A DNA stretch of 21,007 bases from Gemmatimonadota bacterium (GTDB taxonomy: Bacteria; Gemmatimonadota; Gemmatimonadetes; Gemmatimonadales; Gemmatimonadaceae): positions 1 to 21,007 of the forward strand of contig JARIET010000008.1 in assembly GCA_031127185.1 (NCBI GenBank). Reading direction: 5' to 3'. Made by a program: the position numbers and the translations under genes. Positions within the stretch are counted from its first letter, which is position 1, and each line of letters starts with the position of its first letter. This document shows, in pieces, positions 12,654 to 21,007 of the stretch. The notes under the pieces are model-generated. The model was not told the origin of the DNA, searched no databases, and saw only the letters and a program-made list of their open reading frames with translations.

Positions 12654-14185
12654 CGTTCACAGTGCCCCTCACCGCGATCTTCGGATTCTGGGCGGAGTTC
12701 GATCAGGATTTTCGCACGATGGATTTCTCCCCGGCGACCGCCAAGCTGATCCCTACGATCAAACGCGGAGCGGTCGCGGACGTTGCGATCACGCTCGGAT
12801 CATCCACGCGCGCGGTCGATTGGAGCGAGCTGAGGGAAAACAAGGACGCCAACCGTCCCGCGCTGCACGTCAATGGCGTGCGCGTTGATGCGCATGTGTA
12901 CGCCGGTGAATCGTCGATCGCGCTCGTGATGCACCCCTGGACTCGCCAGCTCTCAGATCTCGTCGACCTCGGGTTGTCGCTCGCCGATTTCCCGGTCGGC
13001 TCGCCCATGCTTGATCTCATGATGGTACAGGAAACCCTTTTTCTCGAACGCGCGGCGCGGGAAATGGCCGTGCATAGCCAGGAACAGCTCGCCAAGAAAC
13101 TGGAATTCGTCGTGGAACTGACGGATGCCATTTATGGCGTCCTCTCCGAAGACTTGGTGGTCGAATCGAGCAACGCGGACGCGCATGGACTCTGGCTTGG
13201 GCTGCTGGCCCCCGTCACGGGCTCGCATTTCACGGATCTGGTCTGTCCGGAAGACCGGACGGGCGCGCAGCAAAGCTTCACGCAACTCGTGCCCAACGGC
13301 CCCGCATGCCGACTGCGCCTGCGGGTCGGCGCGGACATGTGGGCGGACGTCACCTTGGCCTGCCAGTCCTTGGCCAGCCGCAAATCGTATGTCTTCGTCT
13401 TGAAAGACGTCACCGCAGACGTCCAGCATGCCGGACTCCTCGAGCGCGCCCTCCGCGACGCGGCGCAGGCGCAGAACACGATGAATTCCTTCATGGCCAA
13501 TATGAGCCATGAACTCCGGACCCCCCTCAACGCGATTATCGGGCTCTCAGAAACGCTTGAGGAACAGATTATCGGAACGCTGGTGCCGGATCAAGTCGAG
13601 TGCGTGTCCACCATTCGCTCCAGTGGGCATCACCTTCTCGCGCTGCTGAACGATGTCTTGACCGTCGCCAAGGAGAATGCCGGACAGGGGGAAATCTTCC
13701 TCGAGCCGATCGACTTCGCTGACACCGTGCGCGCATCCGTGCGTCTCATCGCGGAAGCCGCGAAGCGCCAGTCGCAGACGATCGTGACTCTCATACCTCC
13801 GTCGCCGATAGACATTGTCTCGGACCACCGCCGGATCTTGCAGATTCTGGTCAACCTGATCGGCAATGCCTCGAAGTTCAGTCCCCCCGGTTCACAGATC
13901 ACCGTCACCGTTGGCGTGGAGCGGCCGTGTGCCGTCTTTGTCAGTGTGCGCGACGCAGGCATCGGAATCCCTGAGCACGAACGCGAACGCATTTTCGAGC
14001 GGTTCTATCAGATCGATCCCGGGGCAGCGCGGCACTACGAAGGCACCGGACTCGGCCTGGCGCTTGCGAAACAGTTCGCGACGTCCCTCGGAGGCTCCAT
14101 CACGGTCGAGGGCCACGAGGGCCCGGGTACGACCTTTACCCTCGCGTTGCCAGTGGGACCTGTCGGGAACGCCGATCCCGACTGA
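12650..14185 (+). CDS. HNOBA-PAS-histidine kinase, partner of H-NOX
   Basis: The protein has 511 residues and no transmembrane segment. Residues about 6-145 match HNOBA, the haem-NO-binding-associated PAS-like domain of soluble guanylate cyclase: FGFWAEFDQDFR near the start, a VHPW-type strand (ALVMHPW, 91-97), and the DLVDLGLSLADFPVGSPMLD and MVQE stretches (103-128). A second PAS-like segment covers about 150-255. The kinase core is complete: H287 in MSHELRTPLNAI, N-box with N402/N406 (VNLIGNASKFS), G1 DAGIGI (435-440), ERFYQ (450-454) and G2 GTGLGL (465-470). Gene coupling with H-NOX (ATGA overlap) and the HNOBA domain together indicate that haem-ligand state is passed to this kinase through HNOBA contact, as between the corresponding domains in guanylate cyclase. 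There is no receiver of its own, so it must donate phosphate to one or more of the four upstream receivers. Confidence 0.94.
   Translation: MTFTVPLTAIFGFWAEFDQDFRTMDFSPATAKLIPTIKRGAVADVAITLGSSTRAVDWSELRENKDANRPALHVNGVRVDAHVYAGESSIALVMHPWTRQLSDLVDLGLSLADFPVGSPMLDLMMVQETLFLERAAREMAVHSQEQLAKKLEFVVELTDAIYGVLSEDLVVESSNADAHGLWLGLLAPVTGSHFTDLVCPEDRTGAQQSFTQLVPNGPACRLRLRVGADMWADVTLACQSLASRKSYVFVLKDVTADVQHAGLLERALRDAAQAQNTMNSFMANMSHELRTPLNAIIGLSETLEEQIIGTLVPDQVECVSTIRSSGHHLLALLNDVLTVAKENAGQGEIFLEPIDFADTVRASVRLIAEAAKRQSQTIVTLIPPSPIDIVSDHRRILQILVNLIGNASKFSPPGSQITVTVGVERPCAVFVSVRDAGIGIPEHERERIFERFYQIDPGAARHYEGTGLGLALAKQFATSLGGSITVEGHEGPGTTFTLALPVGPVGNADPD
14162..14182. terminator. Small inverted repeat at the end of the H-NOX operon
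   Basis: GTCGGGA (14162-14168) and TCCCGAC (14176-14182) are perfect 7-bp arms with a 7-nt loop, just before the kinase stop codon. The converging cyclase gene ends 23 bp beyond. There is no U tract, so termination is only suggested. Confidence 0.35.
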
Positions 14186-14208
14186 CGGTTAGCGGAGCAG
14201 CGCCAGCG

Positions 14209-15213
14209 TCAGGGCCGCAGCACTGCAATCGCCACGTCGCCTACGACTTTCAGCGACTTCGCACTCACCCGGTTGATGTCGTCGCCCATCGCGTGATGCA
14301 CGTCGTAATCGATATCGATCACATCGATCACGCGGAGTCCGACTTTGAGGAGCGGCGTGTGATCGTCCGTGATCGCGTAGCTGCGCACCGTCGGCTGGAA
14401 ATACTGTTCGTAACCCAGGTCCTTCGCCTTGGACCACACGCGCTGCACTACTTCCGGCGCCTGCTCGACCGACGCCATCTCCTGCGGAATGTTGAGGTCG
14501 GCATCGCCAATCATGTCCCAGACCACGCCGAAGAGCGGCTTGTAGTTCGGCGTCGGGAGGTGCGACGCGAAGTACGTGGAGCCGATGAGCACATCGACTT
14601 CCGGACCAAAGGTGCCCCAGTCCTCGCCATCCACGAAAAGCAGGTCCACGCCCATTGACGGCGGAACCTTCTTGAGCGCATCGGCCACGGCCATCAGGAG
14701 CGCGACGCCGCTGGCGCCGTCGTTGGCGCCGGGGATCGGCTTGGTGTGGTTCAGCGGATCGGGATCGCTGTCCGCCCGCGGCCTGGTGTCCCAGTGGGCC
14801 ACGTAGAGGACGCGCTCGGCGGCATCGGGCTTGAATCGCGCAAAGATGTTGCGCATCGGGATCTGCTGCTTGGTCGCGAGCGTATGGGTCCACTTTTGCT
14901 CGACGACCTGATCGGCCGTGCGCTGCATGTGCGCCACGATCCAATCCCCGGTCTTCTGCCAGCCCGGGGTTCCGGGGACTCGCGGCCCAAAGGCGAGTTG
15001 CTGGCGTACGTAGCTCATGGCCGAGTCGGCGTTGAACTCTGCAGCCGCGGCGGCCGTCGCCGCCGTTTCAGCGTCAGGAACTTGGGCAGCGTCGCCCCCG
15101 GTGGAGCAGGCGGCGCCCGCAAACGTTCCACACATCGCGAACGCGAGGACCGCTCGACCGACGCGATTGATGCGCAGCCTGCGCGCTCCATTTCCATTGC
15201 CGATCACGTTCAT
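14209..15213 (-). CDS. Glutaminyl cyclase-like M28-family lipoprotein
   Basis: The product has 334 residues. The N-terminus is a signal peptide (basic to residue 20, hydrophobic 21-35) ending in a lipobox-like GAAC with Cys36, so the enzyme is probably a membrane-anchored lipoprotein. The rest follows bacterial and animal glutaminyl cyclases motif by motif: FGPRVPGTPG (75-84), AHWDTRP (139-145), GANDGASG (162-169; D165 zinc ligand), VDGEDWG (194-200; catalytic E197, metal D198), WDMIGDADL (232-240; D233), TDDHTP (282-287) and VHHAMGDD (305-312; His metal ligand). These enzymes convert N-terminal Gln to pyroglutamate on exported proteins. A related M28 aminopeptidase is the alternative; the DDH and single-zinc pattern favour the cyclase. 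ATG 15213 shares an ATGA overlap with the sprA stop, with GGGGGA upstream, so the two are translationally coupled. Confidence 0.88.
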   Translation of the reverse strand: MNVIGNGNGARRLRINRVGRAVLAFAMCGTFAGAACSTGGDAAQVPDAETAATAAAAAEFNADSAMSYVRQQLAFGPRVPGTPGWQKTGDWIVAHMQRTADQVVEQKWTHTLATKQQIPMRNIFARFKPDAAERVLYVAHWDTRPRADSDPDPLNHTKPIPGANDGASGVALLMAVADALKKVPPSMGVDLLFVDGEDWGTFGPEVDVLIGSTYFASHLPTPNYKPLFGVVWDMIGDADLNIPQEMASVEQAPEVVQRVWSKAKDLGYEQYFQPTVRSYAITDDHTPLLKVGLRVIDVIDIDYDVHHAMGDDINRVSAKSLKVVGDVAIAVLRP

Positions 15214-18200
15214 CGCAGTTCCCCCGCGAAGAAGGACAGTTGCAGCACCGCCGAGAGGACCACTTGTGATACCCGGCGATTGATATTGTTGTCGAAGGTG
15301 ACGATTCGCGCGCCTTGCAGCGAAAACGTCAGATTTTCTGCGACGTCGGTATCCGCGTTGAAGCTAATGGCCTCCCGGCCGTTGTCGGCGATACGACTGC
15401 GTTGCGCGCCGGACCCCAACGTCTCCACCCAACTCGTGACGCGGGACCGCTGGTATGAGGCGCGTGTCCGAAGTCCGCTGCGGAGTTCCCACTCGCTTGG
15501 CAGTTTGAATGACCGGGTGACTTCGCCGCCGACGTCGCGAGACCAGGCCTCGGTGCGGCTTCCCGGTATCGAGTCCAGGCGGCGTGTGGTGGCGAACGAC
15601 GCGCTCGTCGTCAGCGCCCCGGCGTCATTCCAGGCGACGGTCGCACCCAACGGGTAGCTCAGCGATCGCGCCGTGCGCGCGTCGGGGGCGATGCCCTGCC
15701 CGGGCGTCGCCCCGGGAATCGCGCTGTGTTGCGCCGTGGCCACGAGTCGCGCACTCGTCGTGATGCTGCTCACCACGCCCAGAAATGCCCGCGGGCGAAG
15801 CGTACTGCGCAGCGTGACATCAGGCAGCGTGATGAGATCACCATCGACGACGACCTCGGACTGGTCAGGGCGCCGCAGCCAATTGCGCGCATTCAGTCGC
15901 TGCGTTCGCGCGTCGAGCGTCAGGCCGAACGGGAGTCGGAACGCTGTTGCGAGCACGGCCTGCGTGTTGCTGGTGGCCGTTGTCGCGAGCACGCCGTGAT
16001 CGCGAAGGAACGTCCCTTCTCCGCCAAACCCAAATTGCAGTCCCACACCCGGGTTGAACGGCGTGCCATCGTAGGCGGCGGACACGGTGCGCGTGACCGA
16101 GAGCTCCAGCGGCGTGAAGAAGCGGTCGAAGCGACCCAGGGACAGAGAGTCGGACGTCCACGCGCGGGCCGCACGGGCAATATCCACTGCCACAGCGCCA
16201 CCGAGCACCTGCGCGGCGTTCACCCGACGCGGAAGCCTGAGTGCGCCCGTCGTATCGCCCTCGCGAAGGAGTACGCGGGCATTTGGGTCGCGCAGGAGTC
16301 CATAACTCGTGCTGAACTCCGCCCGCGGCCTCAGCCATCCCTGTGCCTGCGGCGCGAGCGAGTACGTCGTCGTCACCGCCCGTTCGCGCTCAAGCCCGGC
16401 GTCGAGTCCAAGCAGCCGAGCGCGCTCCTGGGTCGCGGTCAGCGCCGTAAGTGTCGAATCGCCGTACTGCACGAAATCGCGCGTACTCGAAAGCTCGTAG
16501 CGCGCGGTCAGCGCGTCGAAGGGCCGGATTTCGAGTGCGGTGGAGTTCTGCCAGGCGTTGATGCGCCCATCCACCGTGCGCGCGGTGTCGCGGGCGGTTG
16601 CTGCGGCGGCGAGGAAGTTGGACCGACTCTCATCGGACGCAACAAAGTTTCCGCTGGCGCGGAACGATGCGGGGCGGAGTCGCGGCTTCGCATTGCGCAT
16701 CGCCTGCACGAGTTCAGCATTCGCGAACCAATCTGGGAGTGCATCGAAGGCCCCACGCCACCACGCCGGCATTGTGCCTGCCGGAGAATCGCCTCCAATC
16801 GTGTAGTCCACGCCGGCGTTCACACGGCCCTGCTCTGCGACCTGGAACTCGGTGCGGTGGTCGCTGGTGCCGGCGCCTGCGGTTGCCGCGAGGTGATTCA
16901 CGATGGGCGCGAGCCATCCGCCCTGCGCGGGGGTTGTGCGGCGGAACGCAATCGAGACATTCGCATTTCGCTGGAGGGGAGACCGCAGCGCCGCAATGTC
17001 AGTCGCACGCACATCGGACCGCGTGAGAAATTGCGGCGTTGTACTCCCGCGTACCAGGGTCGCGGTAACCGGAATAGCCCAGCCGCCGGCACCGCCAAGC
17101 AACTGATCAAGGCGCACGGTGGTGCTCAACTCGATCTGTTGGTCCGCAACGTAACTCGGCGCCTCGGTGAGCTGGCGGAAGTTGGGGTCACGCTTGGCGA
17201 GACTCAGGCGAAACTGCGCGAGCTCGCCCAGGTTGGCGGACGCGGCAAACTGGCCGGCGTATCCGGGTGTGTTGACCACTCCACCCAAGCGGATATCGTC
17301 GACCCAGACTTCGAGTGTATCGCCGGGAATGATGGCCCCGGTGCCGCCGGCCGAATCCACCCGCACCATGCCCACAGCGAGTTCCTGCACGGCGGAAAGG
17401 TTCGGCGGGCTCACGACGGGATCCGCCGCGTAGACGATGTAGCCGTTGGCACAGGCCGCGTATCGGCGCGAGATCTGCGCGCCGGGCAGAGCGCTCTGCG
17501 CAATCAGCGCAAGGTCGGCGCCCGTGCAGGCGATGGAGTCTGGCCGGTTCATCAGCCAGGAGTTTTCCAGCTGTGCGCGGAGGGCGTAGAGTTTCTCGAA
17601 GTCCACCCGCACTTCTGGAAGCCAGGCCGCCTGCGTCGTCCCCGTGGAGGCCGGAGTGCGGTAGGCATAGAAGCTGTTCGGATCGCGCCCCAACTTCACG
17701 AAGAACTGCAAGTCGCCGGACTGCCCCCAACCGCTGCCGCGTCCGCGGGCCCAGAGGCGCAGTTCGCGATACTGGCGGAAGTTCCGCGCACCCTCCGGGA
17801 ACTTGTAAAACGCCTCGGCGCGCTCGAGCGGGCGAAGCGCCGTCGCCGTGAGGCGAAGCGAGCGTTCGTTGATCACAATACGCTCATTCTCGAGGCCCGT
17901 CAGTGCCCGCTCCGCTTCATCCACAACGCCCGGCGGTGACTGATAGCCGAGTGTGCTCAGCGAGTCCTGGGTGCCAACCACGCCGGCGAAGACCAGCCCA
18001 TTGCCCTGCCGCTCACCGCCGATACCGGTGAGCACGCGATCGGATCGCTTGAGCCAGCTCGCGCCGACAAACCGCAGCCGCGAAATCACGAGCTGCGAAA
18101 ACTCATTGTCGCCGACATTGCCCGAGACCATCGTGAGGCGCACCGCGCGCACGCGCTGAATCGCAGGCCCGCCGTTGATCGTGTCGGCCGGCGCGGCAAA

Positions 18201-21007
18201 CGGGAGTCGCACCAGCACCCAGCAGAGCTTGGGCGCCGCGGCGCCAAGCGGATCGTTCGGCGCGGGACGGCAACCGCCCACGCGGGTCCAGGTTGACGGC
18301 ACCGCCAAATCGGCTACGTAGCGGAACAGGCGTTCACGCTCGCGCTGCCCCGAATCAAAGTTGAGCACGTTGTCGCCGTCCACGTCCCATTCATCCAGGC
18401 GGCCGTTGCCCACTGTGCAGTTGGTTCGCGTGTCGCCAAGCCGCGCGACGCTGAGATTCGTCCGCGCGCACATCGGCACATTGGTGACAAGCCCGCCGCC
18501 CCCTGCAGCGGTCACGAGCAGCCGCGGCACAACGTCGCCGGGCAGCCCCTTGTCGTTCACTTCCTGATTGAAGGCGCGGGAAAACGGGTCGCGCTCGGAC
18601 TGGAGCGTATCGCGCCCGACGACCGCGCGTCCGAGCCAGACCGAATCGGCACCGTTGACCGTGAGTTGCGTTGGCACGATGGCGACGCCGTTTTCGCTCA
18701 CATCACCGAGGTCCACGACCACCGTGGGATTCCGCGAGCGGCGCGTTGCGGCGGTGTCCACCAGCGCCCAAAACTCCACCGCTTCCTTGCCTGTGAGGTT
18801 CACACCCGAGGCCGCGCCGAGCACCTGACGGATGGACCGCCAGCGCCTCCCCGTCGGCACCGCACCGCCCACATTCCACCGGTACCGCTTCGTCGCGTCG
18901 TTGTAGGCACCACCGATGGAGAGCGGATAGAGCGTCATCCACATCACCTGCTCGGGCTGCGTCGTTCCGGCGCCGGCCAGCTTGGTGAGCGGATCGATCT
19001 CCTGCAGAGTGAACCGCGGCACGGAATCCTGAGACGCAAGGAACCCGTTCGACTGCCACGCCATCGTGCTCGCGCGCGAGAGGTCGAGCGCGGATGCGCC
19101 GCCCAGCCGCACCGGAAGCGCACGACCGAGCGCCGGCTGGCTGGAGTAGTACCAGGCTGGGTCGGCAAGCGACACACCGAACGCGCCGTCGGCATCGAAG
19201 GTTTCGAGCCACGCCTCGCCCGACCCGCGGGCGATGGGCCGACTCATCGCCAGCTCGGCCTCGACGCGAAAACGCGAGGCCACGGCGGATTCGCGGCCGG
19301 TGAAGCGCCGCGCGGCGCGCGCAAAGGCGGGAACGTCAAAGCCATACGCTCCGCTCACCCCTGCGACGATGGCCGACTCGTCCGCGTAGCCGAGCTGCGG
19401 GCGGGTGAATGACGAGTGCTGGCGCTGGCCAATGGCGACAAAGTTGAGTTCGCCGTTCCGGAATGCGAACTGTGATGCCAGCCCGACAATGGTCGTCGGC
19501 GTCGAGACGAACAGCGGCGTCTCCTCGAACCGCACCGTCACCTGCCGCGGCCGCGCGTAGACGGAATCAGCGCGCAGCAGCGTGACGCGGCCGAGGTCAT
19601 AGTCCACCGTGTAGTCGGTGTTGCGGCGCAGCACGGTTCCGTCGTCGAGGACGAGGCGCTCGGAGAGGGGGCGCACCTGCGTGGAGCCGAGCGGGATCGT
19701 CGCCGCGTCCACACCTGCGTCGCTCTCAAACGCGAGCCGCAGGCGAAACACCGTCTGCGGATGCAGTGCCGAGTAGAGGTCTTCGTTCGGCGTCGTGTAA
19801 ATGGCGTCGTTCGCCGGATTCGCAGGATCGCGCGCAAGGCCAGCGCGACCGAACGGCTGGAGCGACGGGAAAATCACGAACGATTCGCGCACCACCGACG
19901 TGGCGGCTGAACCGGCGAGTGCGAGCACCGGATCGCCGCGCCGCGGCCAGACGCGCGCCTCTGCGTCGAACGCCGTCGGGTTTCCGAGGCGCGAGACGCC
20001 GAACAGCTCGAGATAACTGCGTGCCGACCCGCCGACCGGACGTTCCTGGTCGAACGTTCCGCCGGCAGCAACGGTGAGTTGCACTGGCTCGCGTTTGACC
20101 TCCGCACCGCCGACCAGGTATGCCGCGCGAATCTCGCGGAAGAAGACGTCGTCCCCAGGGCGGACATTCGGATCCCAGAGGAGATGCGCGAGTTGCTGAC
20201 GTCCATCAACGCGCGTCAGGTCGGGCGTGCCGCCGCTGGTGGCGATGACCGTGTCGCGGCCGGCAACGCGCAGCGTGTAGGCAAGCACGAGCCGTTCCTT
20301 GTTCGGATCCAGCGGCTGTGCGAGCATCACCCAGAGCTGAGACGGATCGACGTAGAAGTCGACGTTTTCACGGAGCGGCTCGTAGACCGGGCCGCGGCGC
20401 GATGCGACATCGCCAATGAGTTCGAATTGCGGACCGTTCGGGTTGGGTGGCTGACCGCCGATGAGTTGGCGATAGAGCGAAACCCGAACCGGCCGAACGG
20501 AATCGGGAAGCGCCGCAGCAAGTTGCCGAAGCTGCGTGCCGTTGAGGATGTCGACGTTTGGATATCCGGCGAGCCGGCGCGGATCGACCGTGAAGAAGAA
20601 GCGGCGCGCCTCCACCTGATAGTCGTCGATCTCGCGCGTGCCGGCCTGCAGTCCCGTGCCGCCCACCGTGAACGTGCGATCGCGCTGCACGATGCCTTTT
20701 TGTTCGGCGGCAATGGCGCGCACCGTGAGTCGCCCGAACTGCGCAGCGGCCTGGACGCCGTAGTTGCCCTGTGGAATGCCGCTGGTGATGAAGCGCGACG
20801 CCGGGATGTCGAAGGTCACGTTTCCGACGTCTACACGCTGCAGCCACTCGTTCGGCTTGCCTGTGTACGACAGCGCGATGACGTTCGAACCGTCGTATTC
20901 GCGCCGCGAATCGTAGTTCACATCGGTCCGCACGCGCTCGGCGATGGTACCGCCGGTCTTGAGCCCGAACTGGAAATCGGGCGCCGGCTGGAAGCGCGCA
21001 TTGCACT
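15210..21007 (-). CDS. sprA: SprA-type giant outer-membrane/cell-surface protein (5' truncated by window)
   Basis: This open frame runs to the window edge and gives at least 1,931 residues; the true start lies beyond 21007. The visible N-terminal part (FGLKTGGTIAERVRTDVNYDSRREYDGSN, then RVDVGNVTFDIP and SRFITSGIPQGNYGVQ) is characteristic of SprA. In Bacteroidota this is the very large outer-membrane beta-barrel that forms the type IX secretion translocon. Most of the rest is alternating beta-strand sequence; the final residues (VVLSAVLQLSFFAGELR) look like a closing barrel strand. Inside are an EF-hand-like acidic loop (DVDGDNVLNFD, encoded near 18353-18387) and six cysteines that fall in three close pairs, consistent with oxidised export. 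Whether Gemmatimonadota SprA works in a full type IX system cannot be judged here. It is followed by the coupled cyclase gene. Confidence 0.93.
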   Translation of the reverse strand, partial: CNARFQPAPDFQFGLKTGGTIAERVRTDVNYDSRREYDGSNVIALSYTGKPNEWLQRVDVGNVTFDIPASRFITSGIPQGNYGVQAAAQFGRLTVRAIAAEQKGIVQRDRTFTVGGTGLQAGTREIDDYQVEARRFFFTVDPRRLAGYPNVDILNGTQLRQLAAALPDSVRPVRVSLYRQLIGGQPPNPNGPQFELIGDVASRRGPVYEPLRENVDFYVDPSQLWVMLAQPLDPNKERLVLAYTLRVAGRDTVIATSGGTPDLTRVDGRQQLAHLLWDPNVRPGDDVFFREIRAAYLVGGAEVKREPVQLTVAAGGTFDQERPVGGSARSYLELFGVSRLGNPTAFDAEARVWPRRGDPVLALAGSAATSVVRESFVIFPSLQPFGRAGLARDPANPANDAIYTTPNEDLYSALHPQTVFRLRLAFESDAGVDAATIPLGSTQVRPLSERLVLDDGTVLRRNTDYTVDYDLGRVTLLRADSVYARPRQVTVRFEETPLFVSTPTTIVGLASQFAFRNGELNFVAIGQRQHSSFTRPQLGYADESAIVAGVSGAYGFDVPAFARAARRFTGRESAVASRFRVEAELAMSRPIARGSGEAWLETFDADGAFGVSLADPAWYYSSQPALGRALPVRLGGASALDLSRASTMAWQSNGFLASQDSVPRFTLQEIDPLTKLAGAGTTQPEQVMWMTLYPLSIGGAYNDATKRYRWNVGGAVPTGRRWRSIRQVLGAASGVNLTGKEAVEFWALVDTAATRRSRNPTVVVDLGDVSENGVAIVPTQLTVNGADSVWLGRAVVGRDTLQSERDPFSRAFNQEVNDKGLPGDVVPRLLVTAAGGGGLVTNVPMCARTNLSVARLGDTRTNCTVGNGRLDEWDVDGDNVLNFDSGQRERERLFRYVADLAVPSTWTRVGGCRPAPNDPLGAAAPKLCWVLVRLPFAAPADTINGGPAIQRVRAVRLTMVSGNVGDNEFSQLVISRLRFVGASWLKRSDRVLTGIGGERQGNGLVFAGVVGTQDSLSTLGYQSPPGVVDEAERALTGLENERIVINERSLRLTATALRPLERAEAFYKFPEGARNFRQYRELRLWARGRGSGWGQSGDLQFFVKLGRDPNSFYAYRTPASTGTTQAAWLPEVRVDFEKLYALRAQLENSWLMNRPDSIACTGADLALIAQSALPGAQISRRYAACANGYIVYAADPVVSPPNLSAVQELAVGMVRVDSAGGTGAIIPGDTLEVWVDDIRLGGVVNTPGYAGQFAASANLGELAQFRLSLAKRDPNFRQLTEAPSYVADQQIELSTTVRLDQLLGGAGGWAIPVTATLVRGSTTPQFLTRSDVRATDIAALRSPLQRNANVSIAFRRTTPAQGGWLAPIVNHLAATAGAGTSDHRTEFQVAEQGRVNAGVDYTIGGDSPAGTMPAWWRGAFDALPDWFANAELVQAMRNAKPRLRPASFRASGNFVASDESRSNFLAAAATARDTARTVDGRINAWQNSTALEIRPFDALTARYELSSTRDFVQYGDSTLTALTATQERARLLGLDAGLERERAVTTTYSLAPQAQGWLRPRAEFSTSYGLLRDPNARVLLREGDTTGALRLPRRVNAAQVLGGAVAVDIARAARAWTSDSLSLGRFDRFFTPLELSVTRTVSAAYDGTPFNPGVGLQFGFGGEGTFLRDHGVLATTATSNTQAVLATAFRLPFGLTLDARTQRLNARNWLRRPDQSEVVVDGDLITLPDVTLRSTLRPRAFLGVVSSITTSARLVATAQHSAIPGATPGQGIAPDARTARSLSYPLGATVAWNDAGALTTSASFATTRRLDSIPGSRTEAWSRDVGGEVTRSFKLPSEWELRSGLRTRASYQRSRVTSWVETLGSGAQRSRIADNGREAISFNADTDVAENLTFSLQGARIVTFDNNINRRVSQVVLSAVLQLSFFAGELR

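Noticed and set aside
15726..17939. Open frame of 737 codons on the plus strand, antisense to sprA
   Set aside because: Composition is Arg/Gly/Ala-rich without domains, and the opposite strand encodes recognisable SprA throughout. Long antisense frames are expected in GC-rich genes.
1..21007. rRNA, tRNA, CRISPR array, insertion sequence or phage genes
   Set aside because: Looked for and not seen: no cloverleaf-like or rRNA motifs, no spaced direct repeats, and no transposase or integrase motifs in any frame.

Overview
The window is GC-rich, densely coded and carries no RNA genes. Its gene content points to a Gemmatimonadota-like bacterium of the FCB group, although no taxonomic marker is present. 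The main reasons are a giant SprA-type outer-membrane protein coupled to a bacterial glutaminyl cyclase, a type IV pilus/competence operon (comEA-like, pilB, pilT, pilC), and degenerate 7-bp repeats between genes. This assignment rests on recognised protein families and is an inference.

Layout. Positions 3-461 (+) are the end of an ALDH16-type protein. It closes at a perfect hairpin and converges on a 73-aa cysteine-containing small protein (492-713, -) with an ideal Shine-Dalgarno. A second hairpin (846-880) and nine 7-bp repeats (890-952) follow the pilus operon, which runs on the minus strand from 6114 to 953: comEA-like, pilB, pilT, pilC. A weakly supported glycosyltransferase-like ORF that may be truncated (6300-7028, -) lies upstream. 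Divergent from it is a 280-bp control region, then a six-gene plus-strand signalling operon (7311-14185). This converges on a minus-strand pair: the glutaminyl cyclase-like gene (14209-15213) and the sprA-like gene (15210 to the window edge), which share an ATGA start/stop overlap.

The signalling operon is the most interesting part. In order it encodes an NtrC-type sigma-54 activator, a single-domain receiver, a receiver-PAS protein with a degenerate kinase core, a receiver-PAS-histidine kinase, a stand-alone H-NOX haem sensor, and a histidine kinase whose N-terminus is the HNOBA domain otherwise known from soluble guanylate cyclase. Four of the five junctions are 4-nt start/stop overlaps. 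The H-NOX protein keeps the proximal His and the YxSxR haem motif. It lacks the distal Tyr, Trp and Asn that stabilise O2, so it is predicted to sense NO. The operon starts behind a near-consensus sigma-54 promoter (7251-7266), with a GTGAC/GTCAC palindrome centred about 98 bp upstream of the predicted start and three more half-sites. The simplest model is a self-activating NO circuit: H-NOX controls the HNOBA kinase, phosphate is distributed among four receivers, and the NtrC-type protein drives its own operon and perhaps distant targets. No cyclic-di-GMP enzyme is present, unlike the better-known H-NOX/kinase loci.

The pilus operon probably supports retraction-driven DNA uptake or twitching, since the PilB and PilT motors, the PilC platform and a ComEA-like DNA-binding protein sit together. 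No pilin gene is in the window. The sprA/cyclase pair suggests that surface export and N-terminal pyroglutamate formation are linked.
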